NCBI GenBank assembly: GCA_015061055.1
Contig: SUXH01000004.1
Location: forward strand, 107,669-171,668
Source: Bacteroidales bacterium
Lineage (GTDB): Bacteria > Bacteroidota > Bacteroidia > Bacteroidales > Muribaculaceae
Direction: 5' to 3'
DNA: 64,000 nucleotides
Below, piece after piece: positions 1 through 9,903 of the stretch. The notes beneath the pieces are model-generated. The model searched no databases, was not told the DNA's origin, and was given only the letters and a program-made list of their open reading frames with translations. The position numbers were made by a program, and so were the translations under genes. Within the stretch, counting starts at the first letter, position 1. Every line of letters begins with the position of its first letter.

Positions 1-2
1 AT

Positions 3-1610
3 CTGAGTATCAAGGAGAAAGATATACAACGCGGTAAGGACGTTATCAATAAATTGGTTGAATTGTACAACGAACGTTGTCAAGCTGAGAAAGATGAAAT
101 GGCTGTGAATACAGGTAAATTTATTGATGAACGCTTGTTGCTTATATACGAAGAACTATCGAAGAATGAATTGGATATTGAGGATTATAAGCAGAAGAAT
201 AATCTTACTGATATGGTTACAGAAACGCAAATTCTGTTCCAAAAGCGAAATGTAAGTGAGAGATCTAAACTGGAGATTGAAACTCAAGTATCAATCATTC
301 AAATGATTAAAGACTTCTTGAGCGATCCTGAAAATAATAGCAGTTTGATACCTTTCAATGCTGAATTTGCAAATGCAGATGAGTTGATTGGTGCTTACAA
401 TGAACTTATATTGCAAAAAATGGCGTTGGGTAATTCAGCCAAGAATGATAATATTGCGATGAGGGCTCTCGAAGAACAAATAGATGCTTTAAGAGGAAAT
501 ATTCAAAGTAGTGTAGATAAGACATTGGAAAGTTTGTCAATCAAATTGAATGATTTGCGCGAACAAGAAGGTTTGGCACAAGGACAGTTGAGTACTATCC
601 CAACAAGAGAACGTGAATTTAGAGAATTATATCGCCAACAAGGTATAAAGAACGAATTGTATACTTTCCTATTACAAAAGAGAGAAGAAAATGCGTTGGT
701 GCTTGCTGCGAGAACTCCAAAGGGTAAGGTTGTGGATAAGGCTTATGCTAATTCAAAGCCAATTTCTTTGGGTAAGATGGCTATTCTGTTTATTGCAATA
801 CTTTTCGGTCTATTGATACCAATTGCCTATATCTACGGCAAGAAGTTGTTTACAACTAAGTTTGCATCGCAAGAAGAATTGGGCTCAATGGTATCGGCTC
901 CTATATTAGGTGAAATCAGTCGTAATCGTCATCGCTCGTCGTTGGTGGTCAAGGAAGGAAGGGTGTCATCTATTGTTGAGTTGTTCCGATTGTTGAGAAA
1001 TAACGTACAATTTATGCTCAATAAGCAAGATGATAAGGTTATTCTTGTGACATCGTCGGTGAGTGGTGAAGGTAAGTCGTTTGTGAGCTTGAACCTTGCT
1101 GCAACATTCGCACTTTTAGGTAAGAAAGTAGCATTGGTGGGTATGGATATTCGTAACCCTCGCTTACACGAATATTTAGGACTTAAGTCGTTGCCTGGTG
1201 TGACATCTTATTTGTCGAACGCAGAATTAGAGTTTGGGGCTATCGTACAACATTGTCAAGAGGTTGAGGGCTTAGATGTAATTGTTGGTGGTCCAATTCC
1301 ACCAAATCCATCAGAATTGTTATTGGTAGAGCGAGTAAAACAATTAATTGAGACTTTAAGAAGCGAGTATGATTATGTTATTATAGACTCAGCTCCGATT
1401 GCTATGGTTAGTGATACATTCTCATTGTCAAGATATGCAGATGCAGTAGTGTATGTAACAAGAGCTAATTACACTAAACGTCGTTTCATGAGATACTTAA
1501 ATGAAGTGATTGCTAATAATCAATTAGAAAATGTAGCAGTCGTATTGAATGACACTAACCCTAAGTTCTCAATGGGTTATGGTTATGGCTATGGTACCGA
1601 AGGAGAGTAA
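3..1610 (+). CDS. Polysaccharide chain-length determinant / BY-kinase (5' truncated)
   Basis: The reading frame is open from the first bases, so the true start lies to the left of the window. The visible protein is mostly coiled-coil periplasmic Wzz-type region, then a membrane segment (bases about 765-840) and a cytoplasmic CpsD/CapB-type tyrosine kinase domain. The Walker A motif SVSGEGKS is at bases 1056-1079 and the Walker A' stretch VALVGMDIRNP follows near 1132-1160. The C-terminus has a short alternating Tyr-Gly cluster (YGYGYG), the usual autophosphorylation tail, with few tyrosines. By family, such bacterial tyrosine kinases control export and length of capsular or exopolysaccharide. 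The polymerase gene follows 45 bases downstream. Confidence 0.9.
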   Translation: MSIKEKDIQRGKDVINKLVELYNERCQAEKDEMAVNTGKFIDERLLLIYEELSKNELDIEDYKQKNNLTDMVTETQILFQKRNVSERSKLEIETQVSIIQMIKDFLSDPENNSSLIPFNAEFANADELIGAYNELILQKMALGNSAKNDNIAMRALEEQIDALRGNIQSSVDKTLESLSIKLNDLREQEGLAQGQLSTIPTREREFRELYRQQGIKNELYTFLLQKREENALVLAARTPKGKVVDKAYANSKPISLGKMAILFIAILFGLLIPIAYIYGKKLFTTKFASQEELGSMVSAPILGEISRNRHRSSLVVKEGRVSSIVELFRLLRNNVQFMLNKQDDKVILVTSSVSGEGKSFVSLNLAATFALLGKKVALVGMDIRNPRLHEYLGLKSLPGVTSYLSNAELEFGAIVQHCQEVEGLDVIVGGPIPPNPSELLLVERVKQLIETLRSEYDYVIIDSAPIAMVSDTFSLSRYADAVVYVTRANYTKRRFMRYLNEVIANNQLENVAVVLNDTNPKFSMGYGYGYGTEGE

Positions 1611-1655
1611 TTTCGGTATCTAAGGAAATAGTAAACACCTTCATTTTCAGTATAG

Positions 1656-3068
1656 ATGGATAGAGTGCTGATATTAATAGTGATGTTGATAGCCGTTTTT
1701 GTGTGGTTGTCAAAGAACTCTATGCGCTTGTCATATCCAAAGTTTATGGAAATGTTGGTTACAATGTTTGTTTTTTCTTGTTGCTTTACTAGATTGAGCA
1801 TTCCATTGTTTACTATGCCATACGAACATCAGTATGGTCCTTTCGGACAAGCATTTCGATTGGAAATGAGCCACGTGTTCATACTGATATTATTATGGGT
1901 TATATCTCAGAAACAAAATTTTAAGTTTCCGCCGATAAAACCCATACCAATAATAGCCATACTGTTCTATGTATTATTCACGATATTGAATCCATTCAAT
2001 ACTATAAAGGCATCTTCTTTCATAGCATTAAATTATTTCTTGTCGTATATGTTTTTTTTGTATCTGTTGACAAGTTGTTGTTCAATAAATACAATTATCA
2101 AAGGGCTGTATAATGGTTTGTGTATTACGTTAGCACTACATTTGGCTATAATGGTGTTCTACTCACTTGGATTGACATCAATTGTTGTTTTGTTCAATTC
2201 AGATGCGGTAACTCGACGTGGTGCGTGTCCGGGAACATTTGGTCACCCTAATGTTTTGGCAGCTTATGCATCGTTCTATATGATATTTTTCTTTGCCTGT
2301 GCGTTGATGAAGTATAAGTCAAGGGCAAGTATATTGTGTGTGTTGTTGTCGTTTGTAGTGATATATATGAGTGGAAGCCGAAGCTCATTGTTGGGCTGTG
2401 CATTTGCTTTTGTTGTGCTTGTGGTGATGTATGTGTATCGTCGATATAGCTTGTTTAATGTTAAGATTCTATTGAAGGGGGTTCTTCCAATAACGATATT
2501 ATTATTAGTGTTGTTTAAGTTTACACCGATAGGTAATATGTTTGGCGCTTCGAGTGATGCCGATGATATGGTTTTGGCACGTTATATGCACTACTATTGT
2601 GCGTATGAAATCTTCAGTGATCACCCACTTGTTGGCGTTGGATTGAATTCGCATTTGAAATATCTCGTGGATAATAGTGCGTTGGTTGATATTGAAACTG
2701 TGTTTCAAGAAGCAGATTCTGATATATGGTTACCTGAGGAGTTTATGTTTGCTAATCCTATCCACAATATATGGATGATACTATTGACTGAATTTGGAAT
2801 CATAGGTGTATTGCCAATATTGTCATTCTTGATATACTATTTTGTAACATTCAAGAAGAAAATAATGAATTCTGTTTCGGATAATTATAGAATTATTGTC
2901 ATAGCAGGGCTTGGAGTGCTGTCGTATATGTTTGTGCATGGTAATACCGACTGGGCATTATATACACCAACATTATTGAATATTAGTTTGTTGTTCTTGT
3001 TCTTAGCTGAAACGAGTCGCTATTCGCAAGAAATTACCGATAAAATGGAGTGTTTTAATGACAAATAA
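1656..3068 (+). CDS. O-antigen/exopolysaccharide polymerase (Wzy/O-antigen ligase-like)
   Basis: This 470-residue protein has about ten to twelve hydrophobic segments, as expected of Wzy polymerases or WaaL-like ligases in the inner membrane. Typical family patches are RRGACPGTFGHPNVLA (188-202), the short loop MSGSRSSLLG (238-247), GVGLN (327-331) and the His-Asn of PIHNIWMILLTEFG (370). It most likely joins repeat units on the periplasmic side. It lies between the chain-length kinase and a run of glycosyltransferases and overlaps the next gene by 11 bases, so it is probably translated coupled with it. Polymerase and ligase cannot be told apart from sequence alone. Confidence 0.82.
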   Translation: MDRVLILIVMLIAVFVWLSKNSMRLSYPKFMEMLVTMFVFSCCFTRLSIPLFTMPYEHQYGPFGQAFRLEMSHVFILILLWVISQKQNFKFPPIKPIPIIAILFYVLFTILNPFNTIKASSFIALNYFLSYMFFLYLLTSCCSINTIIKGLYNGLCITLALHLAIMVFYSLGLTSIVVLFNSDAVTRRGACPGTFGHPNVLAAYASFYMIFFFACALMKYKSRASILCVLLSFVVIYMSGSRSSLLGCAFAFVVLVVMYVYRRYSLFNVKILLKGVLPITILLLVLFKFTPIGNMFGASSDADDMVLARYMHYYCAYEIFSDHPLVGVGLNSHLKYLVDNSALVDIETVFQEADSDIWLPEEFMFANPIHNIWMILLTEFGIIGVLPILSFLIYYFVTFKKKIMNSVSDNYRIIVIAGLGVLSYMFVHGNTDWALYTPTLLNISLLFLFLAETSRYSQEITDKMECFNDK

Positions 3069-4170
3069 GCGAATATTATATATAGTTTCGGAAGATGCTC
3101 CTGGAATGCGTCCCTATGCTGCGACAATCCTTAAGTCGCAACTGAACGATATGTCGCATATTGTGATTGTAGTGCGTAGCGAGAAGTCGAAAGCGAGCTA
3201 TTCATCATTGCCACAGCAGAACATAACTTATGTATCTTATCCGCAGGGAAAAATCGCTAAGTTGTTATGGCACTTTTATCCTAAGAAATTAGTTGATACG
3301 ATAAAAAATATAGTAACACGATGTGATATTGACCTTATTTATACGCTTGCTGGAGAGATTTCTCTTGCATATGTGATTGGGCAAATTCAACGAAAAGTAA
3401 AGGTGTTGCATACTGTGCATGATGCAAATGAGCATGATATGAAGCATAGTAGCATTACTTCATATTTGAAACATAAAATATTGGTTGCATATCCTAATAA
3501 ATTGATATGTAGTAAGGTTCAAAACTTAATTTCAAATAGTAAAACACAGGTTGCTACGTTGGAGTCGAGATTTCCACAAAAGAAGGTGTACTATGTTCCT
3601 TTTCCTACGTTGGTAAGCGAGAGCATTAAAAAAGGTGATAAGATTGTTCCTGAATTGGACGGAATAGACCAATATATTCTATTTTTTGGCAATGTGAATT
3701 TGTATAAAGGGGTTCATTTGTTGCATTCGTTGTATGTGAACCATAAAGGAGAATTTAATGGACGAAAATTGGTTATAGCAGGTTTGGGCGATAACTATTA
3801 TAATGGCAATAGTGATAGTGATATTATTCGATTAAATCGTTTTATTGATGATAGTGAAGTGAAAGATTTATTCGAAAAAGCATCGTTAGTGGTGTATCCA
3901 TATATATCGGCAACTCAAAGTGGAGTGCTATCGATAGCATCATATTTCGCAAAGAAGATGGTGGTGTCCGATGTGCCTTTCTTTGTGTCAATTGCGGAAG
4001 GACAGAAAGGTATACGTGTTGTTGACGTTCAAGATGAGTTGAAGTTTTTGAATAAGATAAAAGAAATGTTGACTTCAACCGAGAGTAGCAAGGAGCTTTA
4101 TGAGGAGGTGTACGAATTGTCGCAACTGAGCCGTATGTTGCCTAAGATTTATGATGAAATATGTAACTAA
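3058..4170 (+). CDS. Glycosyltransferase, GT4-like
   Basis: The protein has 370 residues with a GT-B layout: an N-terminal Rossmann half and a C-terminal half carrying FGNVNLYKGVHLL, followed by the donor-binding stretch VVYPYISATQSGVLSIASY. It presumably adds one sugar to a lipid-linked repeat unit at the cytoplasmic membrane; donor and acceptor cannot be read from sequence. The start codon lies inside the end of the polymerase gene. The match to the family is clear in the C-terminal half and weaker in the N-terminal half. Confidence 0.8.
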   Translation: MTNKRILYIVSEDAPGMRPYAATILKSQLNDMSHIVIVVRSEKSKASYSSLPQQNITYVSYPQGKIAKLLWHFYPKKLVDTIKNIVTRCDIDLIYTLAGEISLAYVIGQIQRKVKVLHTVHDANEHDMKHSSITSYLKHKILVAYPNKLICSKVQNLISNSKTQVATLESRFPQKKVYYVPFPTLVSESIKKGDKIVPELDGIDQYILFFGNVNLYKGVHLLHSLYVNHKGEFNGRKLVIAGLGDNYYNGNSDSDIIRLNRFIDDSEVKDLFEKASLVVYPYISATQSGVLSIASYFAKKMVVSDVPFFVSIAEGQKGIRVVDVQDELKFLNKIKEMLTSTESSKELYEEVYELSQLSRMLPKIYDEICN

Positions 4171-4190
4171 TCATATGTGATTGAGACTTA

Positions 4191-5303
4191 ATGGAAATAT
4201 TAATAGTAAATATGATGCTATCATCATCCGAAAAATGTGTGATAACAAGGCGTAAATCCAACAAAGATAGTATGATTTACAACTTTGCACGTGGTCTTGT
4301 GGCTAATGGCCATAGTGTCACAGTGTGCGCATCGGAGGAATATATGCCATTAGAAAAGGAACAGAATGAATTTGAGGTAATATACTTTAAATCGAAATGG
4401 CGTTGGTTGTTTAAGCCATACTTAATTCCATTTCCATTAGGTTTACGTTCTTTTGTTAAAGAAAATATCAATAAATATGATCTTGTGATAGCAAGTGAGA
4501 TATTTCAAATGGCGACATTGCTTATTGCCGATATATGTAAAGATAAACTTGTGGTGTGGCAAGAATTATCGCTACACAATCAGAAGCTATTTAAATTGCC
4601 TTCAAAGTTTTGGTATAACTTCGTTGTTTCTTGCACATCGTTGAAAAATGCTTTAGTGATACCGCGTTCGGAAAATGCCAAGGCATTTATTAAGCAGTAT
4701 TCTTGCAATGTAAGTGATGATATTGTGGAACACGGAGCAAATGGCGAGGTTCTGATACCCAAAGAATATGCCGGTAGAAATTTCTCGGTTGTGGGGCAGT
4801 TGATTGCACGAAAGAATGTTGATTCAATTGTGCGTAAGTTTGCTTCTTTTGTAAAGAAAGAGGGTTATTCCGATTTCGTATTAAATATTATTGGAGAAGG
4901 AGCAGAGCGCGAGTCGTTGGAACGCCTAACAGAAGAATTGGCGATACAAGAAAACGTAATATTCAGAGGTTTTCTTACCCACCAAGAGATGGCTGGGTAT
5001 TTGTCGGATTCTTATGCGCTCTTGGTTGATACCCTAAGAGATCTGAATATGGTAAGTATTCCCGAATCTATAGTGAGTGGTACTCCGGTGTTAATGAACA
5101 CAGTACCTTGTACTGCCCAATTTGTGTCAGAAAATGGATTGGGTATTGCTAAAGAAAATTGGAATGAGCAAGATATTGAGGAAATGGTGAAGAATTATGA
5201 GCTATTTCATTCAAATTGCGTGAAAATAAGAGAGCAGCTTACAAATGTGGGGTGCGCTAAAAAGATGATTGATATTTTTATCAAAAATAAGAAAGCTAAT
5301 TAA
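4191..5303 (+). CDS. Glycosyltransferase, GT4-like
   Basis: The 370-residue GT-B type enzyme shows the C-terminal pattern FSVVGQLIARKNVDSIV, then GEGAERESLERL and the donor-site stretch SIPESIVSGTPVLMN. It sits 20 bases after the previous glycosyltransferase, and its stop overlaps the next start by one base (TAATG), so the genes form one transcription unit. Its role is inferred to be repeat-unit assembly of the surface polysaccharide. The sugar specificity is unknown. Confidence 0.82.
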   Translation: MEILIVNMMLSSSEKCVITRRKSNKDSMIYNFARGLVANGHSVTVCASEEYMPLEKEQNEFEVIYFKSKWRWLFKPYLIPFPLGLRSFVKENINKYDLVIASEIFQMATLLIADICKDKLVVWQELSLHNQKLFKLPSKFWYNFVVSCTSLKNALVIPRSENAKAFIKQYSCNVSDDIVEHGANGEVLIPKEYAGRNFSVVGQLIARKNVDSIVRKFASFVKKEGYSDFVLNIIGEGAERESLERLTEELAIQENVIFRGFLTHQEMAGYLSDSYALLVDTLRDLNMVSIPESIVSGTPVLMNTVPCTAQFVSENGLGIAKENWNEQDIEEMVKNYELFHSNCVKIREQLTNVGCAKKMIDIFIKNKKAN

Positions 5304-6493
5304 TGAACAAAAGAGTTCTTGTAGTCAATAAGTTCTATTATGCACGCGGTGGAGATTGCGTGTGTACACTGAATCTTGAAAGATTGTTGAAGTCTAAGGG
5401 GTGGAAAGTGGCAGTATATGCTATGAATTATCCAGAAAATATTGAGAGCGAGTGGTCGCAATATTTTACTTCGGAAATAGGCTTTTCGGGTGTGATAGGT
5501 GCAAAAATAGCTGCGGCAAAGCGCTTACTTGGCTATGGCGACATTAGGTCATCGTTCAAGAAACTCCTTAACGATTTTCGCCCTGATGTGGTTCATTTAC
5601 AAAATATTCACAGTTATCTATCTCCGATTTTAGCAAAACTTGCTAAAGATTTTGGTTGTCGAGTGGTGTGGACCCTTCACGACTATAAATTGTTGTGCCC
5701 GTCATATAGCTGTCTGCGTGAAGGAAAGCCTTGCGAACTATGCTTTAATGATAAGAGCAATGTGCTTAAAAAGCGCTGTATGAAAGGAAGTTTTGTGGCG
5801 AGTGTGTTGGCTTATATGGAGGCATTGAAATGGAATAGAACTTGGATAGAGCGATATGTTGATTTTTTTGTGTGTCCAAGTGCGTTTATGGCTCAAAAAA
5901 TGGAGCAAGGAGGATTTGATAAATCGAAATTAAAAGTCATTTGTAATTTTGTTGATCCTATTAAACTTGATGTGCTTAAAAATATGCCGACGGATAAGCG
6001 TGAACAGTATTATTTGTATGTAGGTCGCTTATCGGAAGAAAAGGGAGTAAAAACTTTATTGGAAGTTGCTTCAAAATTGCCATATAGACTGAAAGTGGCT
6101 GGTGGTGGACCTCTTTTAGATGAGTTAAAGATTAAATATGCAAATAAAGGTAATATCGAATTCCTTGGTCATCAAAATGCATCGCAAGTGAGCGAATTGC
6201 TTGCAAGTGCAGTGGTGTCTGTTGTGCCATCGGAATGTTATGAAAATAATCCGTTGAGTGCTATAGAGTCGCTATGTGCAGGTACTCCGGTGATTGGTGC
6301 TAAGATAGGAGGAGTGCCAGAATTGATAGGAGAGGGTGACGGATTTATTTTTGAGTCGGGGAATAAAATAGAACTTGGTGAAAATATAAATAAGGCTTTT
6401 TCCTGCCAATGGAACAATGAAAAAATTAAGGAAAAATCGATTGAGCGTTTTTCTTCTGAGAGGTATTTTGAATTGATACAAAAAGTTTATTAA
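5303..6493 (+). CDS. Glycosyltransferase family 4
   Basis: The 396-residue protein opens with VNKFYYARGGDCVCTLNLE, the N-terminal signature of many GT4 enzymes, and has the full C-terminal donor site: YVGRLSEEKGVKTLLEVA, GGGPLLDELK, then PSECYENNPLSAIESLCAGT and GGVPELI. A Cys-rich stretch (CREGKPCELCFNDKSN) near residue 140 is seen in some family members. It starts on the last base of the preceding stop codon. A 70-base AT-rich gap separates it from the radical SAM gene. Confidence 0.88.
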   Translation: MNKRVLVVNKFYYARGGDCVCTLNLERLLKSKGWKVAVYAMNYPENIESEWSQYFTSEIGFSGVIGAKIAAAKRLLGYGDIRSSFKKLLNDFRPDVVHLQNIHSYLSPILAKLAKDFGCRVVWTLHDYKLLCPSYSCLREGKPCELCFNDKSNVLKKRCMKGSFVASVLAYMEALKWNRTWIERYVDFFVCPSAFMAQKMEQGGFDKSKLKVICNFVDPIKLDVLKNMPTDKREQYYLYVGRLSEEKGVKTLLEVASKLPYRLKVAGGGPLLDELKIKYANKGNIEFLGHQNASQVSELLASAVVSVVPSECYENNPLSAIESLCAGTPVIGAKIGGVPELIGEGDGFIFESGNKIELGENINKAFSCQWNNEKIKEKSIERFSSERYFELIQKVY

Positions 6494-6563
6494 TTGTATT
6501 AAAAGTTGATATAATATTATCATATAGTCTTACGTTATAAAATATAAGGCTATAAGAATTGTT

Positions 6564-7625
6564 ATGACAAATAATTTACCTACGGATGCTTCAATAATAT
6601 TGACATATCGTTGTCCTATGCAATGTAAAATGTGTAATATTTGGAAGAATCCTACTGATATAAAGGAAGAGATAAAATCTGAAGATTTACGTTGCCTGCC
6701 AAAATTGAAATTTATTAATTTGACGGGTGGAGAACCTTTTATTCGAGAAGATCTTGAGGAAATTGTGCGTGTGTGTTATACAAAGAGTCCTCGTATCGTT
6801 ATATCTACGTCCGGGTGGTATGAAGATAGAGTTATTGCGCTTGCGAAGAAATTTCCAAATATTGGTATACGAATCTCAATCGAAGGTTTGTCAGAAAAAA
6901 ATGATGAACTGCGAGGCAGAAGAGGAGGCTTCGATAAAGGTCTTCGCACTTTGTTGCGTTTGAAAGAGATGGGCTTGAAGGATATTGGTTTTGGTTGCAC
7001 TGTGAGCAATAGCAATAGTAGTGATATGCTTTCGCTATATCAATTGTCGAAGTCGCTTGGAATGGAGTTTGCTACAGCTTCATTTCATAATTCATATTAT
7101 TTTCATAAGGAAGATAATGTGATTACTAATAAAGATGAAGTATGTGACAACTTTAAAACTTTAATAGAGTGGCAATTGAAAGAGAATCATCCAAAGTCGT
7201 GGTTTAGAGCCTACTTCAATATGGGGCTTATCAATTATATTGAGGGAAATCGTAGAATGCTACCTTGTGAAGCCGGTACAGTAAATTTCTTTATTGACCC
7301 GTGGGGTGAAGTTTATCCTTGTAATGGTATGGAAGATAAGTATTGGAAAGGTTCTATGGGTAATATTCACAATTGTGAGGATTTTGAAACACTATGGAAT
7401 AGTGAACAAGCAGAGCGTGTGCGTGAAAATGTGCGAAAATGCCCTAAGAATTGTTGGATGGTGGGAACTGCATCACCTGTGATGAAAAAATATATTGTCC
7501 ATCCAGCAAAATGGGCTTTGAAGAATAAGATAAGAAGTTTGCTTGGAAAGCCAATTTGTCTTGATAAGCAATGGTGCGATGTGGGACAAGATCCTCGTCA
7601 AGGAGATTTAAGAAATGAATTATAA
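6564..7625 (+). CDS. Radical SAM/SPASM protein in polysaccharide cluster
   Basis: The cluster-binding motif CPMQCKMC (Cys17, Cys21, Cys24) and GGEP (55-58) mark a radical S-adenosylmethionine enzyme. A C-terminal SPASM-like region has further cysteines (235, 253, 271, 293, 297) around the motif PWGEVYPCNGM, which should hold auxiliary iron-sulfur clusters. SPASM enzymes usually modify peptides, but relatives occur in surface polysaccharide loci, where they may modify sugars. The gene lies between glycosyltransferases and overlaps the next by 11 bases, so a role in making or modifying the repeat unit is inferred. The substrate is unknown. Confidence 0.88.
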   Translation: MTNNLPTDASIILTYRCPMQCKMCNIWKNPTDIKEEIKSEDLRCLPKLKFINLTGGEPFIREDLEEIVRVCYTKSPRIVISTSGWYEDRVIALAKKFPNIGIRISIEGLSEKNDELRGRRGGFDKGLRTLLRLKEMGLKDIGFGCTVSNSNSSDMLSLYQLSKSLGMEFATASFHNSYYFHKEDNVITNKDEVCDNFKTLIEWQLKENHPKSWFRAYFNMGLINYIEGNRRMLPCEAGTVNFFIDPWGEVYPCNGMEDKYWKGSMGNIHNCEDFETLWNSEQAERVRENVRKCPKNCWMVGTASPVMKKYIVHPAKWALKNKIRSLLGKPICLDKQWCDVGQDPRQGDLRNEL

Positions 7626-8667
7626 AAATAGAATGGCTTGTAAAAATATTTTAGTAACAGATCAATGCTATATAAAAGATTGGGATTTTCAAAAAGGAGT
7701 GGAAAACTCAATCGGAGAATCATTCGAACAAATAGCTTTGGTTAGCAATAAAATGAGAAGCCGTTGGTATAATGTTGTTAGATATACACTATATTTTTAT
7801 TATCCATTTAAAATTTTTTTAAATAGGAAAAAGTATAATCGCATATTATGTTGGCAAGCTTTTTATGGTGTGGTATTAGCTTATTATCACATATTGTTCA
7901 ATGTAAAGCCGATTAATGAGATTGCAATAACGCACCTAATTTATAACCCGAAGAAAAGTTTTATAGGTAAGATTTATAAAAAGTGGCTTACTAAGGTTCT
8001 TAAATCAGGTTATATTACTTGCTATATTGGAGGTTCAAAGACACATCGAAAATATTTGATTGAACAATTTGGTATCCCAAAAGATAAAATTCATTTTGTT
8101 CCTTATTGTAAGGAGGATGAAACAAAAAAGACTATCACAGATGTAAATCCTATTGGTCAAGATTTTATACTTGGTGTAGGACGAAGTAATCGAGATTGGC
8201 ATTGGATAATAGATGCTTTTTCTAAATCAAAGCGGTATCTTGTAATTATTTGTGATGATTTAAGGGTCGACCAAGCAACTTTGCCCAATAATGTAAAGAT
8301 AATTAATGACGTTGAAGGGGATGATATGCTTGCGTATATGAAACATTGTTATTGTCAAGTATGCTCATTTAAAAATCCTCAAGTTGCTTCAGGAGAAATG
8401 GTTTATGTACAAGGGGCTTGTTTTTCTAAACCATTTGTTGTGACTGGTCCGTGCTGTATAACAGATGATTATGTGATAAATGGTGTGACTGGTGTTGTGG
8501 TTGATAAGGATAAAGATAAAATTAACGAAGCGGTAGAGCGATTGTTTACAGATAAGTCTTATTATAAGGAAATGTGTAAGAATTCTCGTCTTGTATATGA
8601 ATCAGAATATGATTTATTTCAATATGGGAAGAAAGTTGGTTCTTGCATATTAAAATCGAAACATTGA
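7615..8667 (+). CDS. Glycosyltransferase (GT-B fold)
   Basis: This 350-residue protein is more AT-rich and lysine-rich than its neighbours. It lacks a strong N-terminal signature, but the C-terminal half has FILGVGRSNRDWHWIIDAF and SGEMVYVQGACFSKPFVVT, followed by NGVTGVVVDKD, typical of glycosyltransferase group 1 donor domains. Its start lies inside the radical SAM gene, and an AAGGAG stretch at 7600-7605 precedes the ATG by nine bases. The product probably transfers a sugar in repeat-unit assembly. Specificity is unknown. Confidence 0.75.
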   Translation: MNYKNRMACKNILVTDQCYIKDWDFQKGVENSIGESFEQIALVSNKMRSRWYNVVRYTLYFYYPFKIFLNRKKYNRILCWQAFYGVVLAYYHILFNVKPINEIAITHLIYNPKKSFIGKIYKKWLTKVLKSGYITCYIGGSKTHRKYLIEQFGIPKDKIHFVPYCKEDETKKTITDVNPIGQDFILGVGRSNRDWHWIIDAFSKSKRYLVIICDDLRVDQATLPNNVKIINDVEGDDMLAYMKHCYCQVCSFKNPQVASGEMVYVQGACFSKPFVVTGPCCITDDYVINGVTGVVVDKDKDKINEAVERLFTDKSYYKEMCKNSRLVYESEYDLFQYGKKVGSCILKSKH

Positions 8668-8711
8668 AAGCACTTTAGAATCAGTCTTATAAGACTAAAT
8701 TTATAAATATT

Positions 8712-9803
8712 ATGAAGGTCGTTGTAATAGGAACACGTGGTATTCCGAATATTCAAGGAGGAGTGGAAACCCATTGTGAGGAGCTATATCCTCGCTTGGT
8801 GGATATAGGATGCGATGTGACTATTATGCGACGTTCTTGTTATGTAACCCCCGATAATCAAATATCAATGTTTAGAGGAGTAAATCTAATAGATGTATAT
8901 GCTCCTCATAAGAAATCATTAGAAGCTATTGTACATTCCATATGGTGTGTTGTAAAGGCTCGAATGCTTAATCCGGATGTTGTGCATGTGCATGCTATAG
9001 GTCCCGGATTGTGTATCCCTTTTGCGAGATTATTAGGTCTGAAAGTGGTGAGTACAAACCACGGTCCTGATTACGATCGAAAGAAATGGGGGAAATTGGC
9101 AAAAACAATGCTTCGTTTAGGGGAATGGTGTCAAGCTCATTTTAGTAATGAAGTAATAGTTATTTCTCGTGTGATAGCTGATATACTGAGAGAGAATTAT
9201 GGAAGATGTGACACAAATTTAGTTTTTAATGGAGTACCAATGCCTAAGAAATCTACAACGTGTGATTATATTTCATCTCTTGGATTACAAGAGAAAAAAT
9301 ATGTACTTGCGTTAGGAAGATTTGTAGAGGAAAAGGGGTTTCATCATCTGATAGAAGCTTGGAATAATGTGAAAGAAAAGAATGGTTATAGACTTGTGAT
9401 AGCAGGAGATGCTGATCATGAGGATGATTATTCTCGAAGATTGAAAGCTCTTGCTAATGAAAATAATGTGATTTTGACAGGTTTCATTAAAGGAGATAAG
9501 CTAAATGAAATATTTACAAATGCAAGTCTTTTTGTTTTACCTTCTTCACACGAAGGTCTGCCAATATCTCTACTTGAGGCAATGAGTTATAATATAGATG
9601 TGCTTGTAAGTGATATACCTGCAAATAAAATTCCAAGTCTATCTATAGAAGATTTCTTTAGGTGTGGAGATGTGGCGGATCTGTCAAAATGCATACAAAG
9701 CAAAATAGATAAGATTCAAATGTTTCGTATCTATGATTTAACTCCATACAATTGGGATGTAATAGCAAGGCAAACACTTGAAGTATATAAAAAGGTGTTG
9801 TAG
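8712..9803 (+). CDS. Glycosyltransferase family 4 (DUF1972/rhamnosyltransferase-like)
   Basis: The N-terminus IGTRGIPNIQGGVETHCEEL is the hallmark of a GT4 subgroup that includes rhamnosyl- and fucosyltransferases. The C-terminal donor site is intact: ALGRFVEEKGFHHLIEAW, then FVLPSSHEGLPISLLEAM and the expected Glu spacing. Length (363) is normal. It is the last gene of the polysaccharide cluster, 44 bases after the previous one, and is followed by a strong hairpin terminator. Confidence 0.88.
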   Translation: MKVVVIGTRGIPNIQGGVETHCEELYPRLVDIGCDVTIMRRSCYVTPDNQISMFRGVNLIDVYAPHKKSLEAIVHSIWCVVKARMLNPDVVHVHAIGPGLCIPFARLLGLKVVSTNHGPDYDRKKWGKLAKTMLRLGEWCQAHFSNEVIVISRVIADILRENYGRCDTNLVFNGVPMPKKSTTCDYISSLGLQEKKYVLALGRFVEEKGFHHLIEAWNNVKEKNGYRLVIAGDADHEDDYSRRLKALANENNVILTGFIKGDKLNEIFTNASLFVLPSSHEGLPISLLEAMSYNIDVLVSDIPANKIPSLSIEDFFRCGDVADLSKCIQSKIDKIQMFRIYDLTPYNWDVIARQTLEVYKKVL

Positions 9804-9850
9804 AAAATCAGGAGAATTAAAAAATCTTTTTGTGGTATGGGTGTAAAAAA

Positions 9851-9885
9851 TAGGGTGAAACCGGCGGTTTCACCCTAAATATTTT
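9851..9885. terminator. Bidirectional intrinsic terminator
   Basis: A 12-base-pair stem (9851-9862 with 9866-9877) with loop GGC is followed by a T-rich run on the plus strand and preceded by an A run, giving T's on the minus strand. It lies between the convergent polysaccharide cluster and the TPR lipoprotein gene and can serve both. Confidence 0.88.
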
Positions 9886-9903
9886 TGCTTTTTAGTGTGC
9901 AGA

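Noticed and set aside
1595..1618. Inverted repeat TACCGA/TCGGTA at the end of the tyrosine kinase gene
   Set aside because: It overlaps the stop codon, has a 12-base loop and no T run, and the next gene is in the same operon, so a terminator is unlikely.
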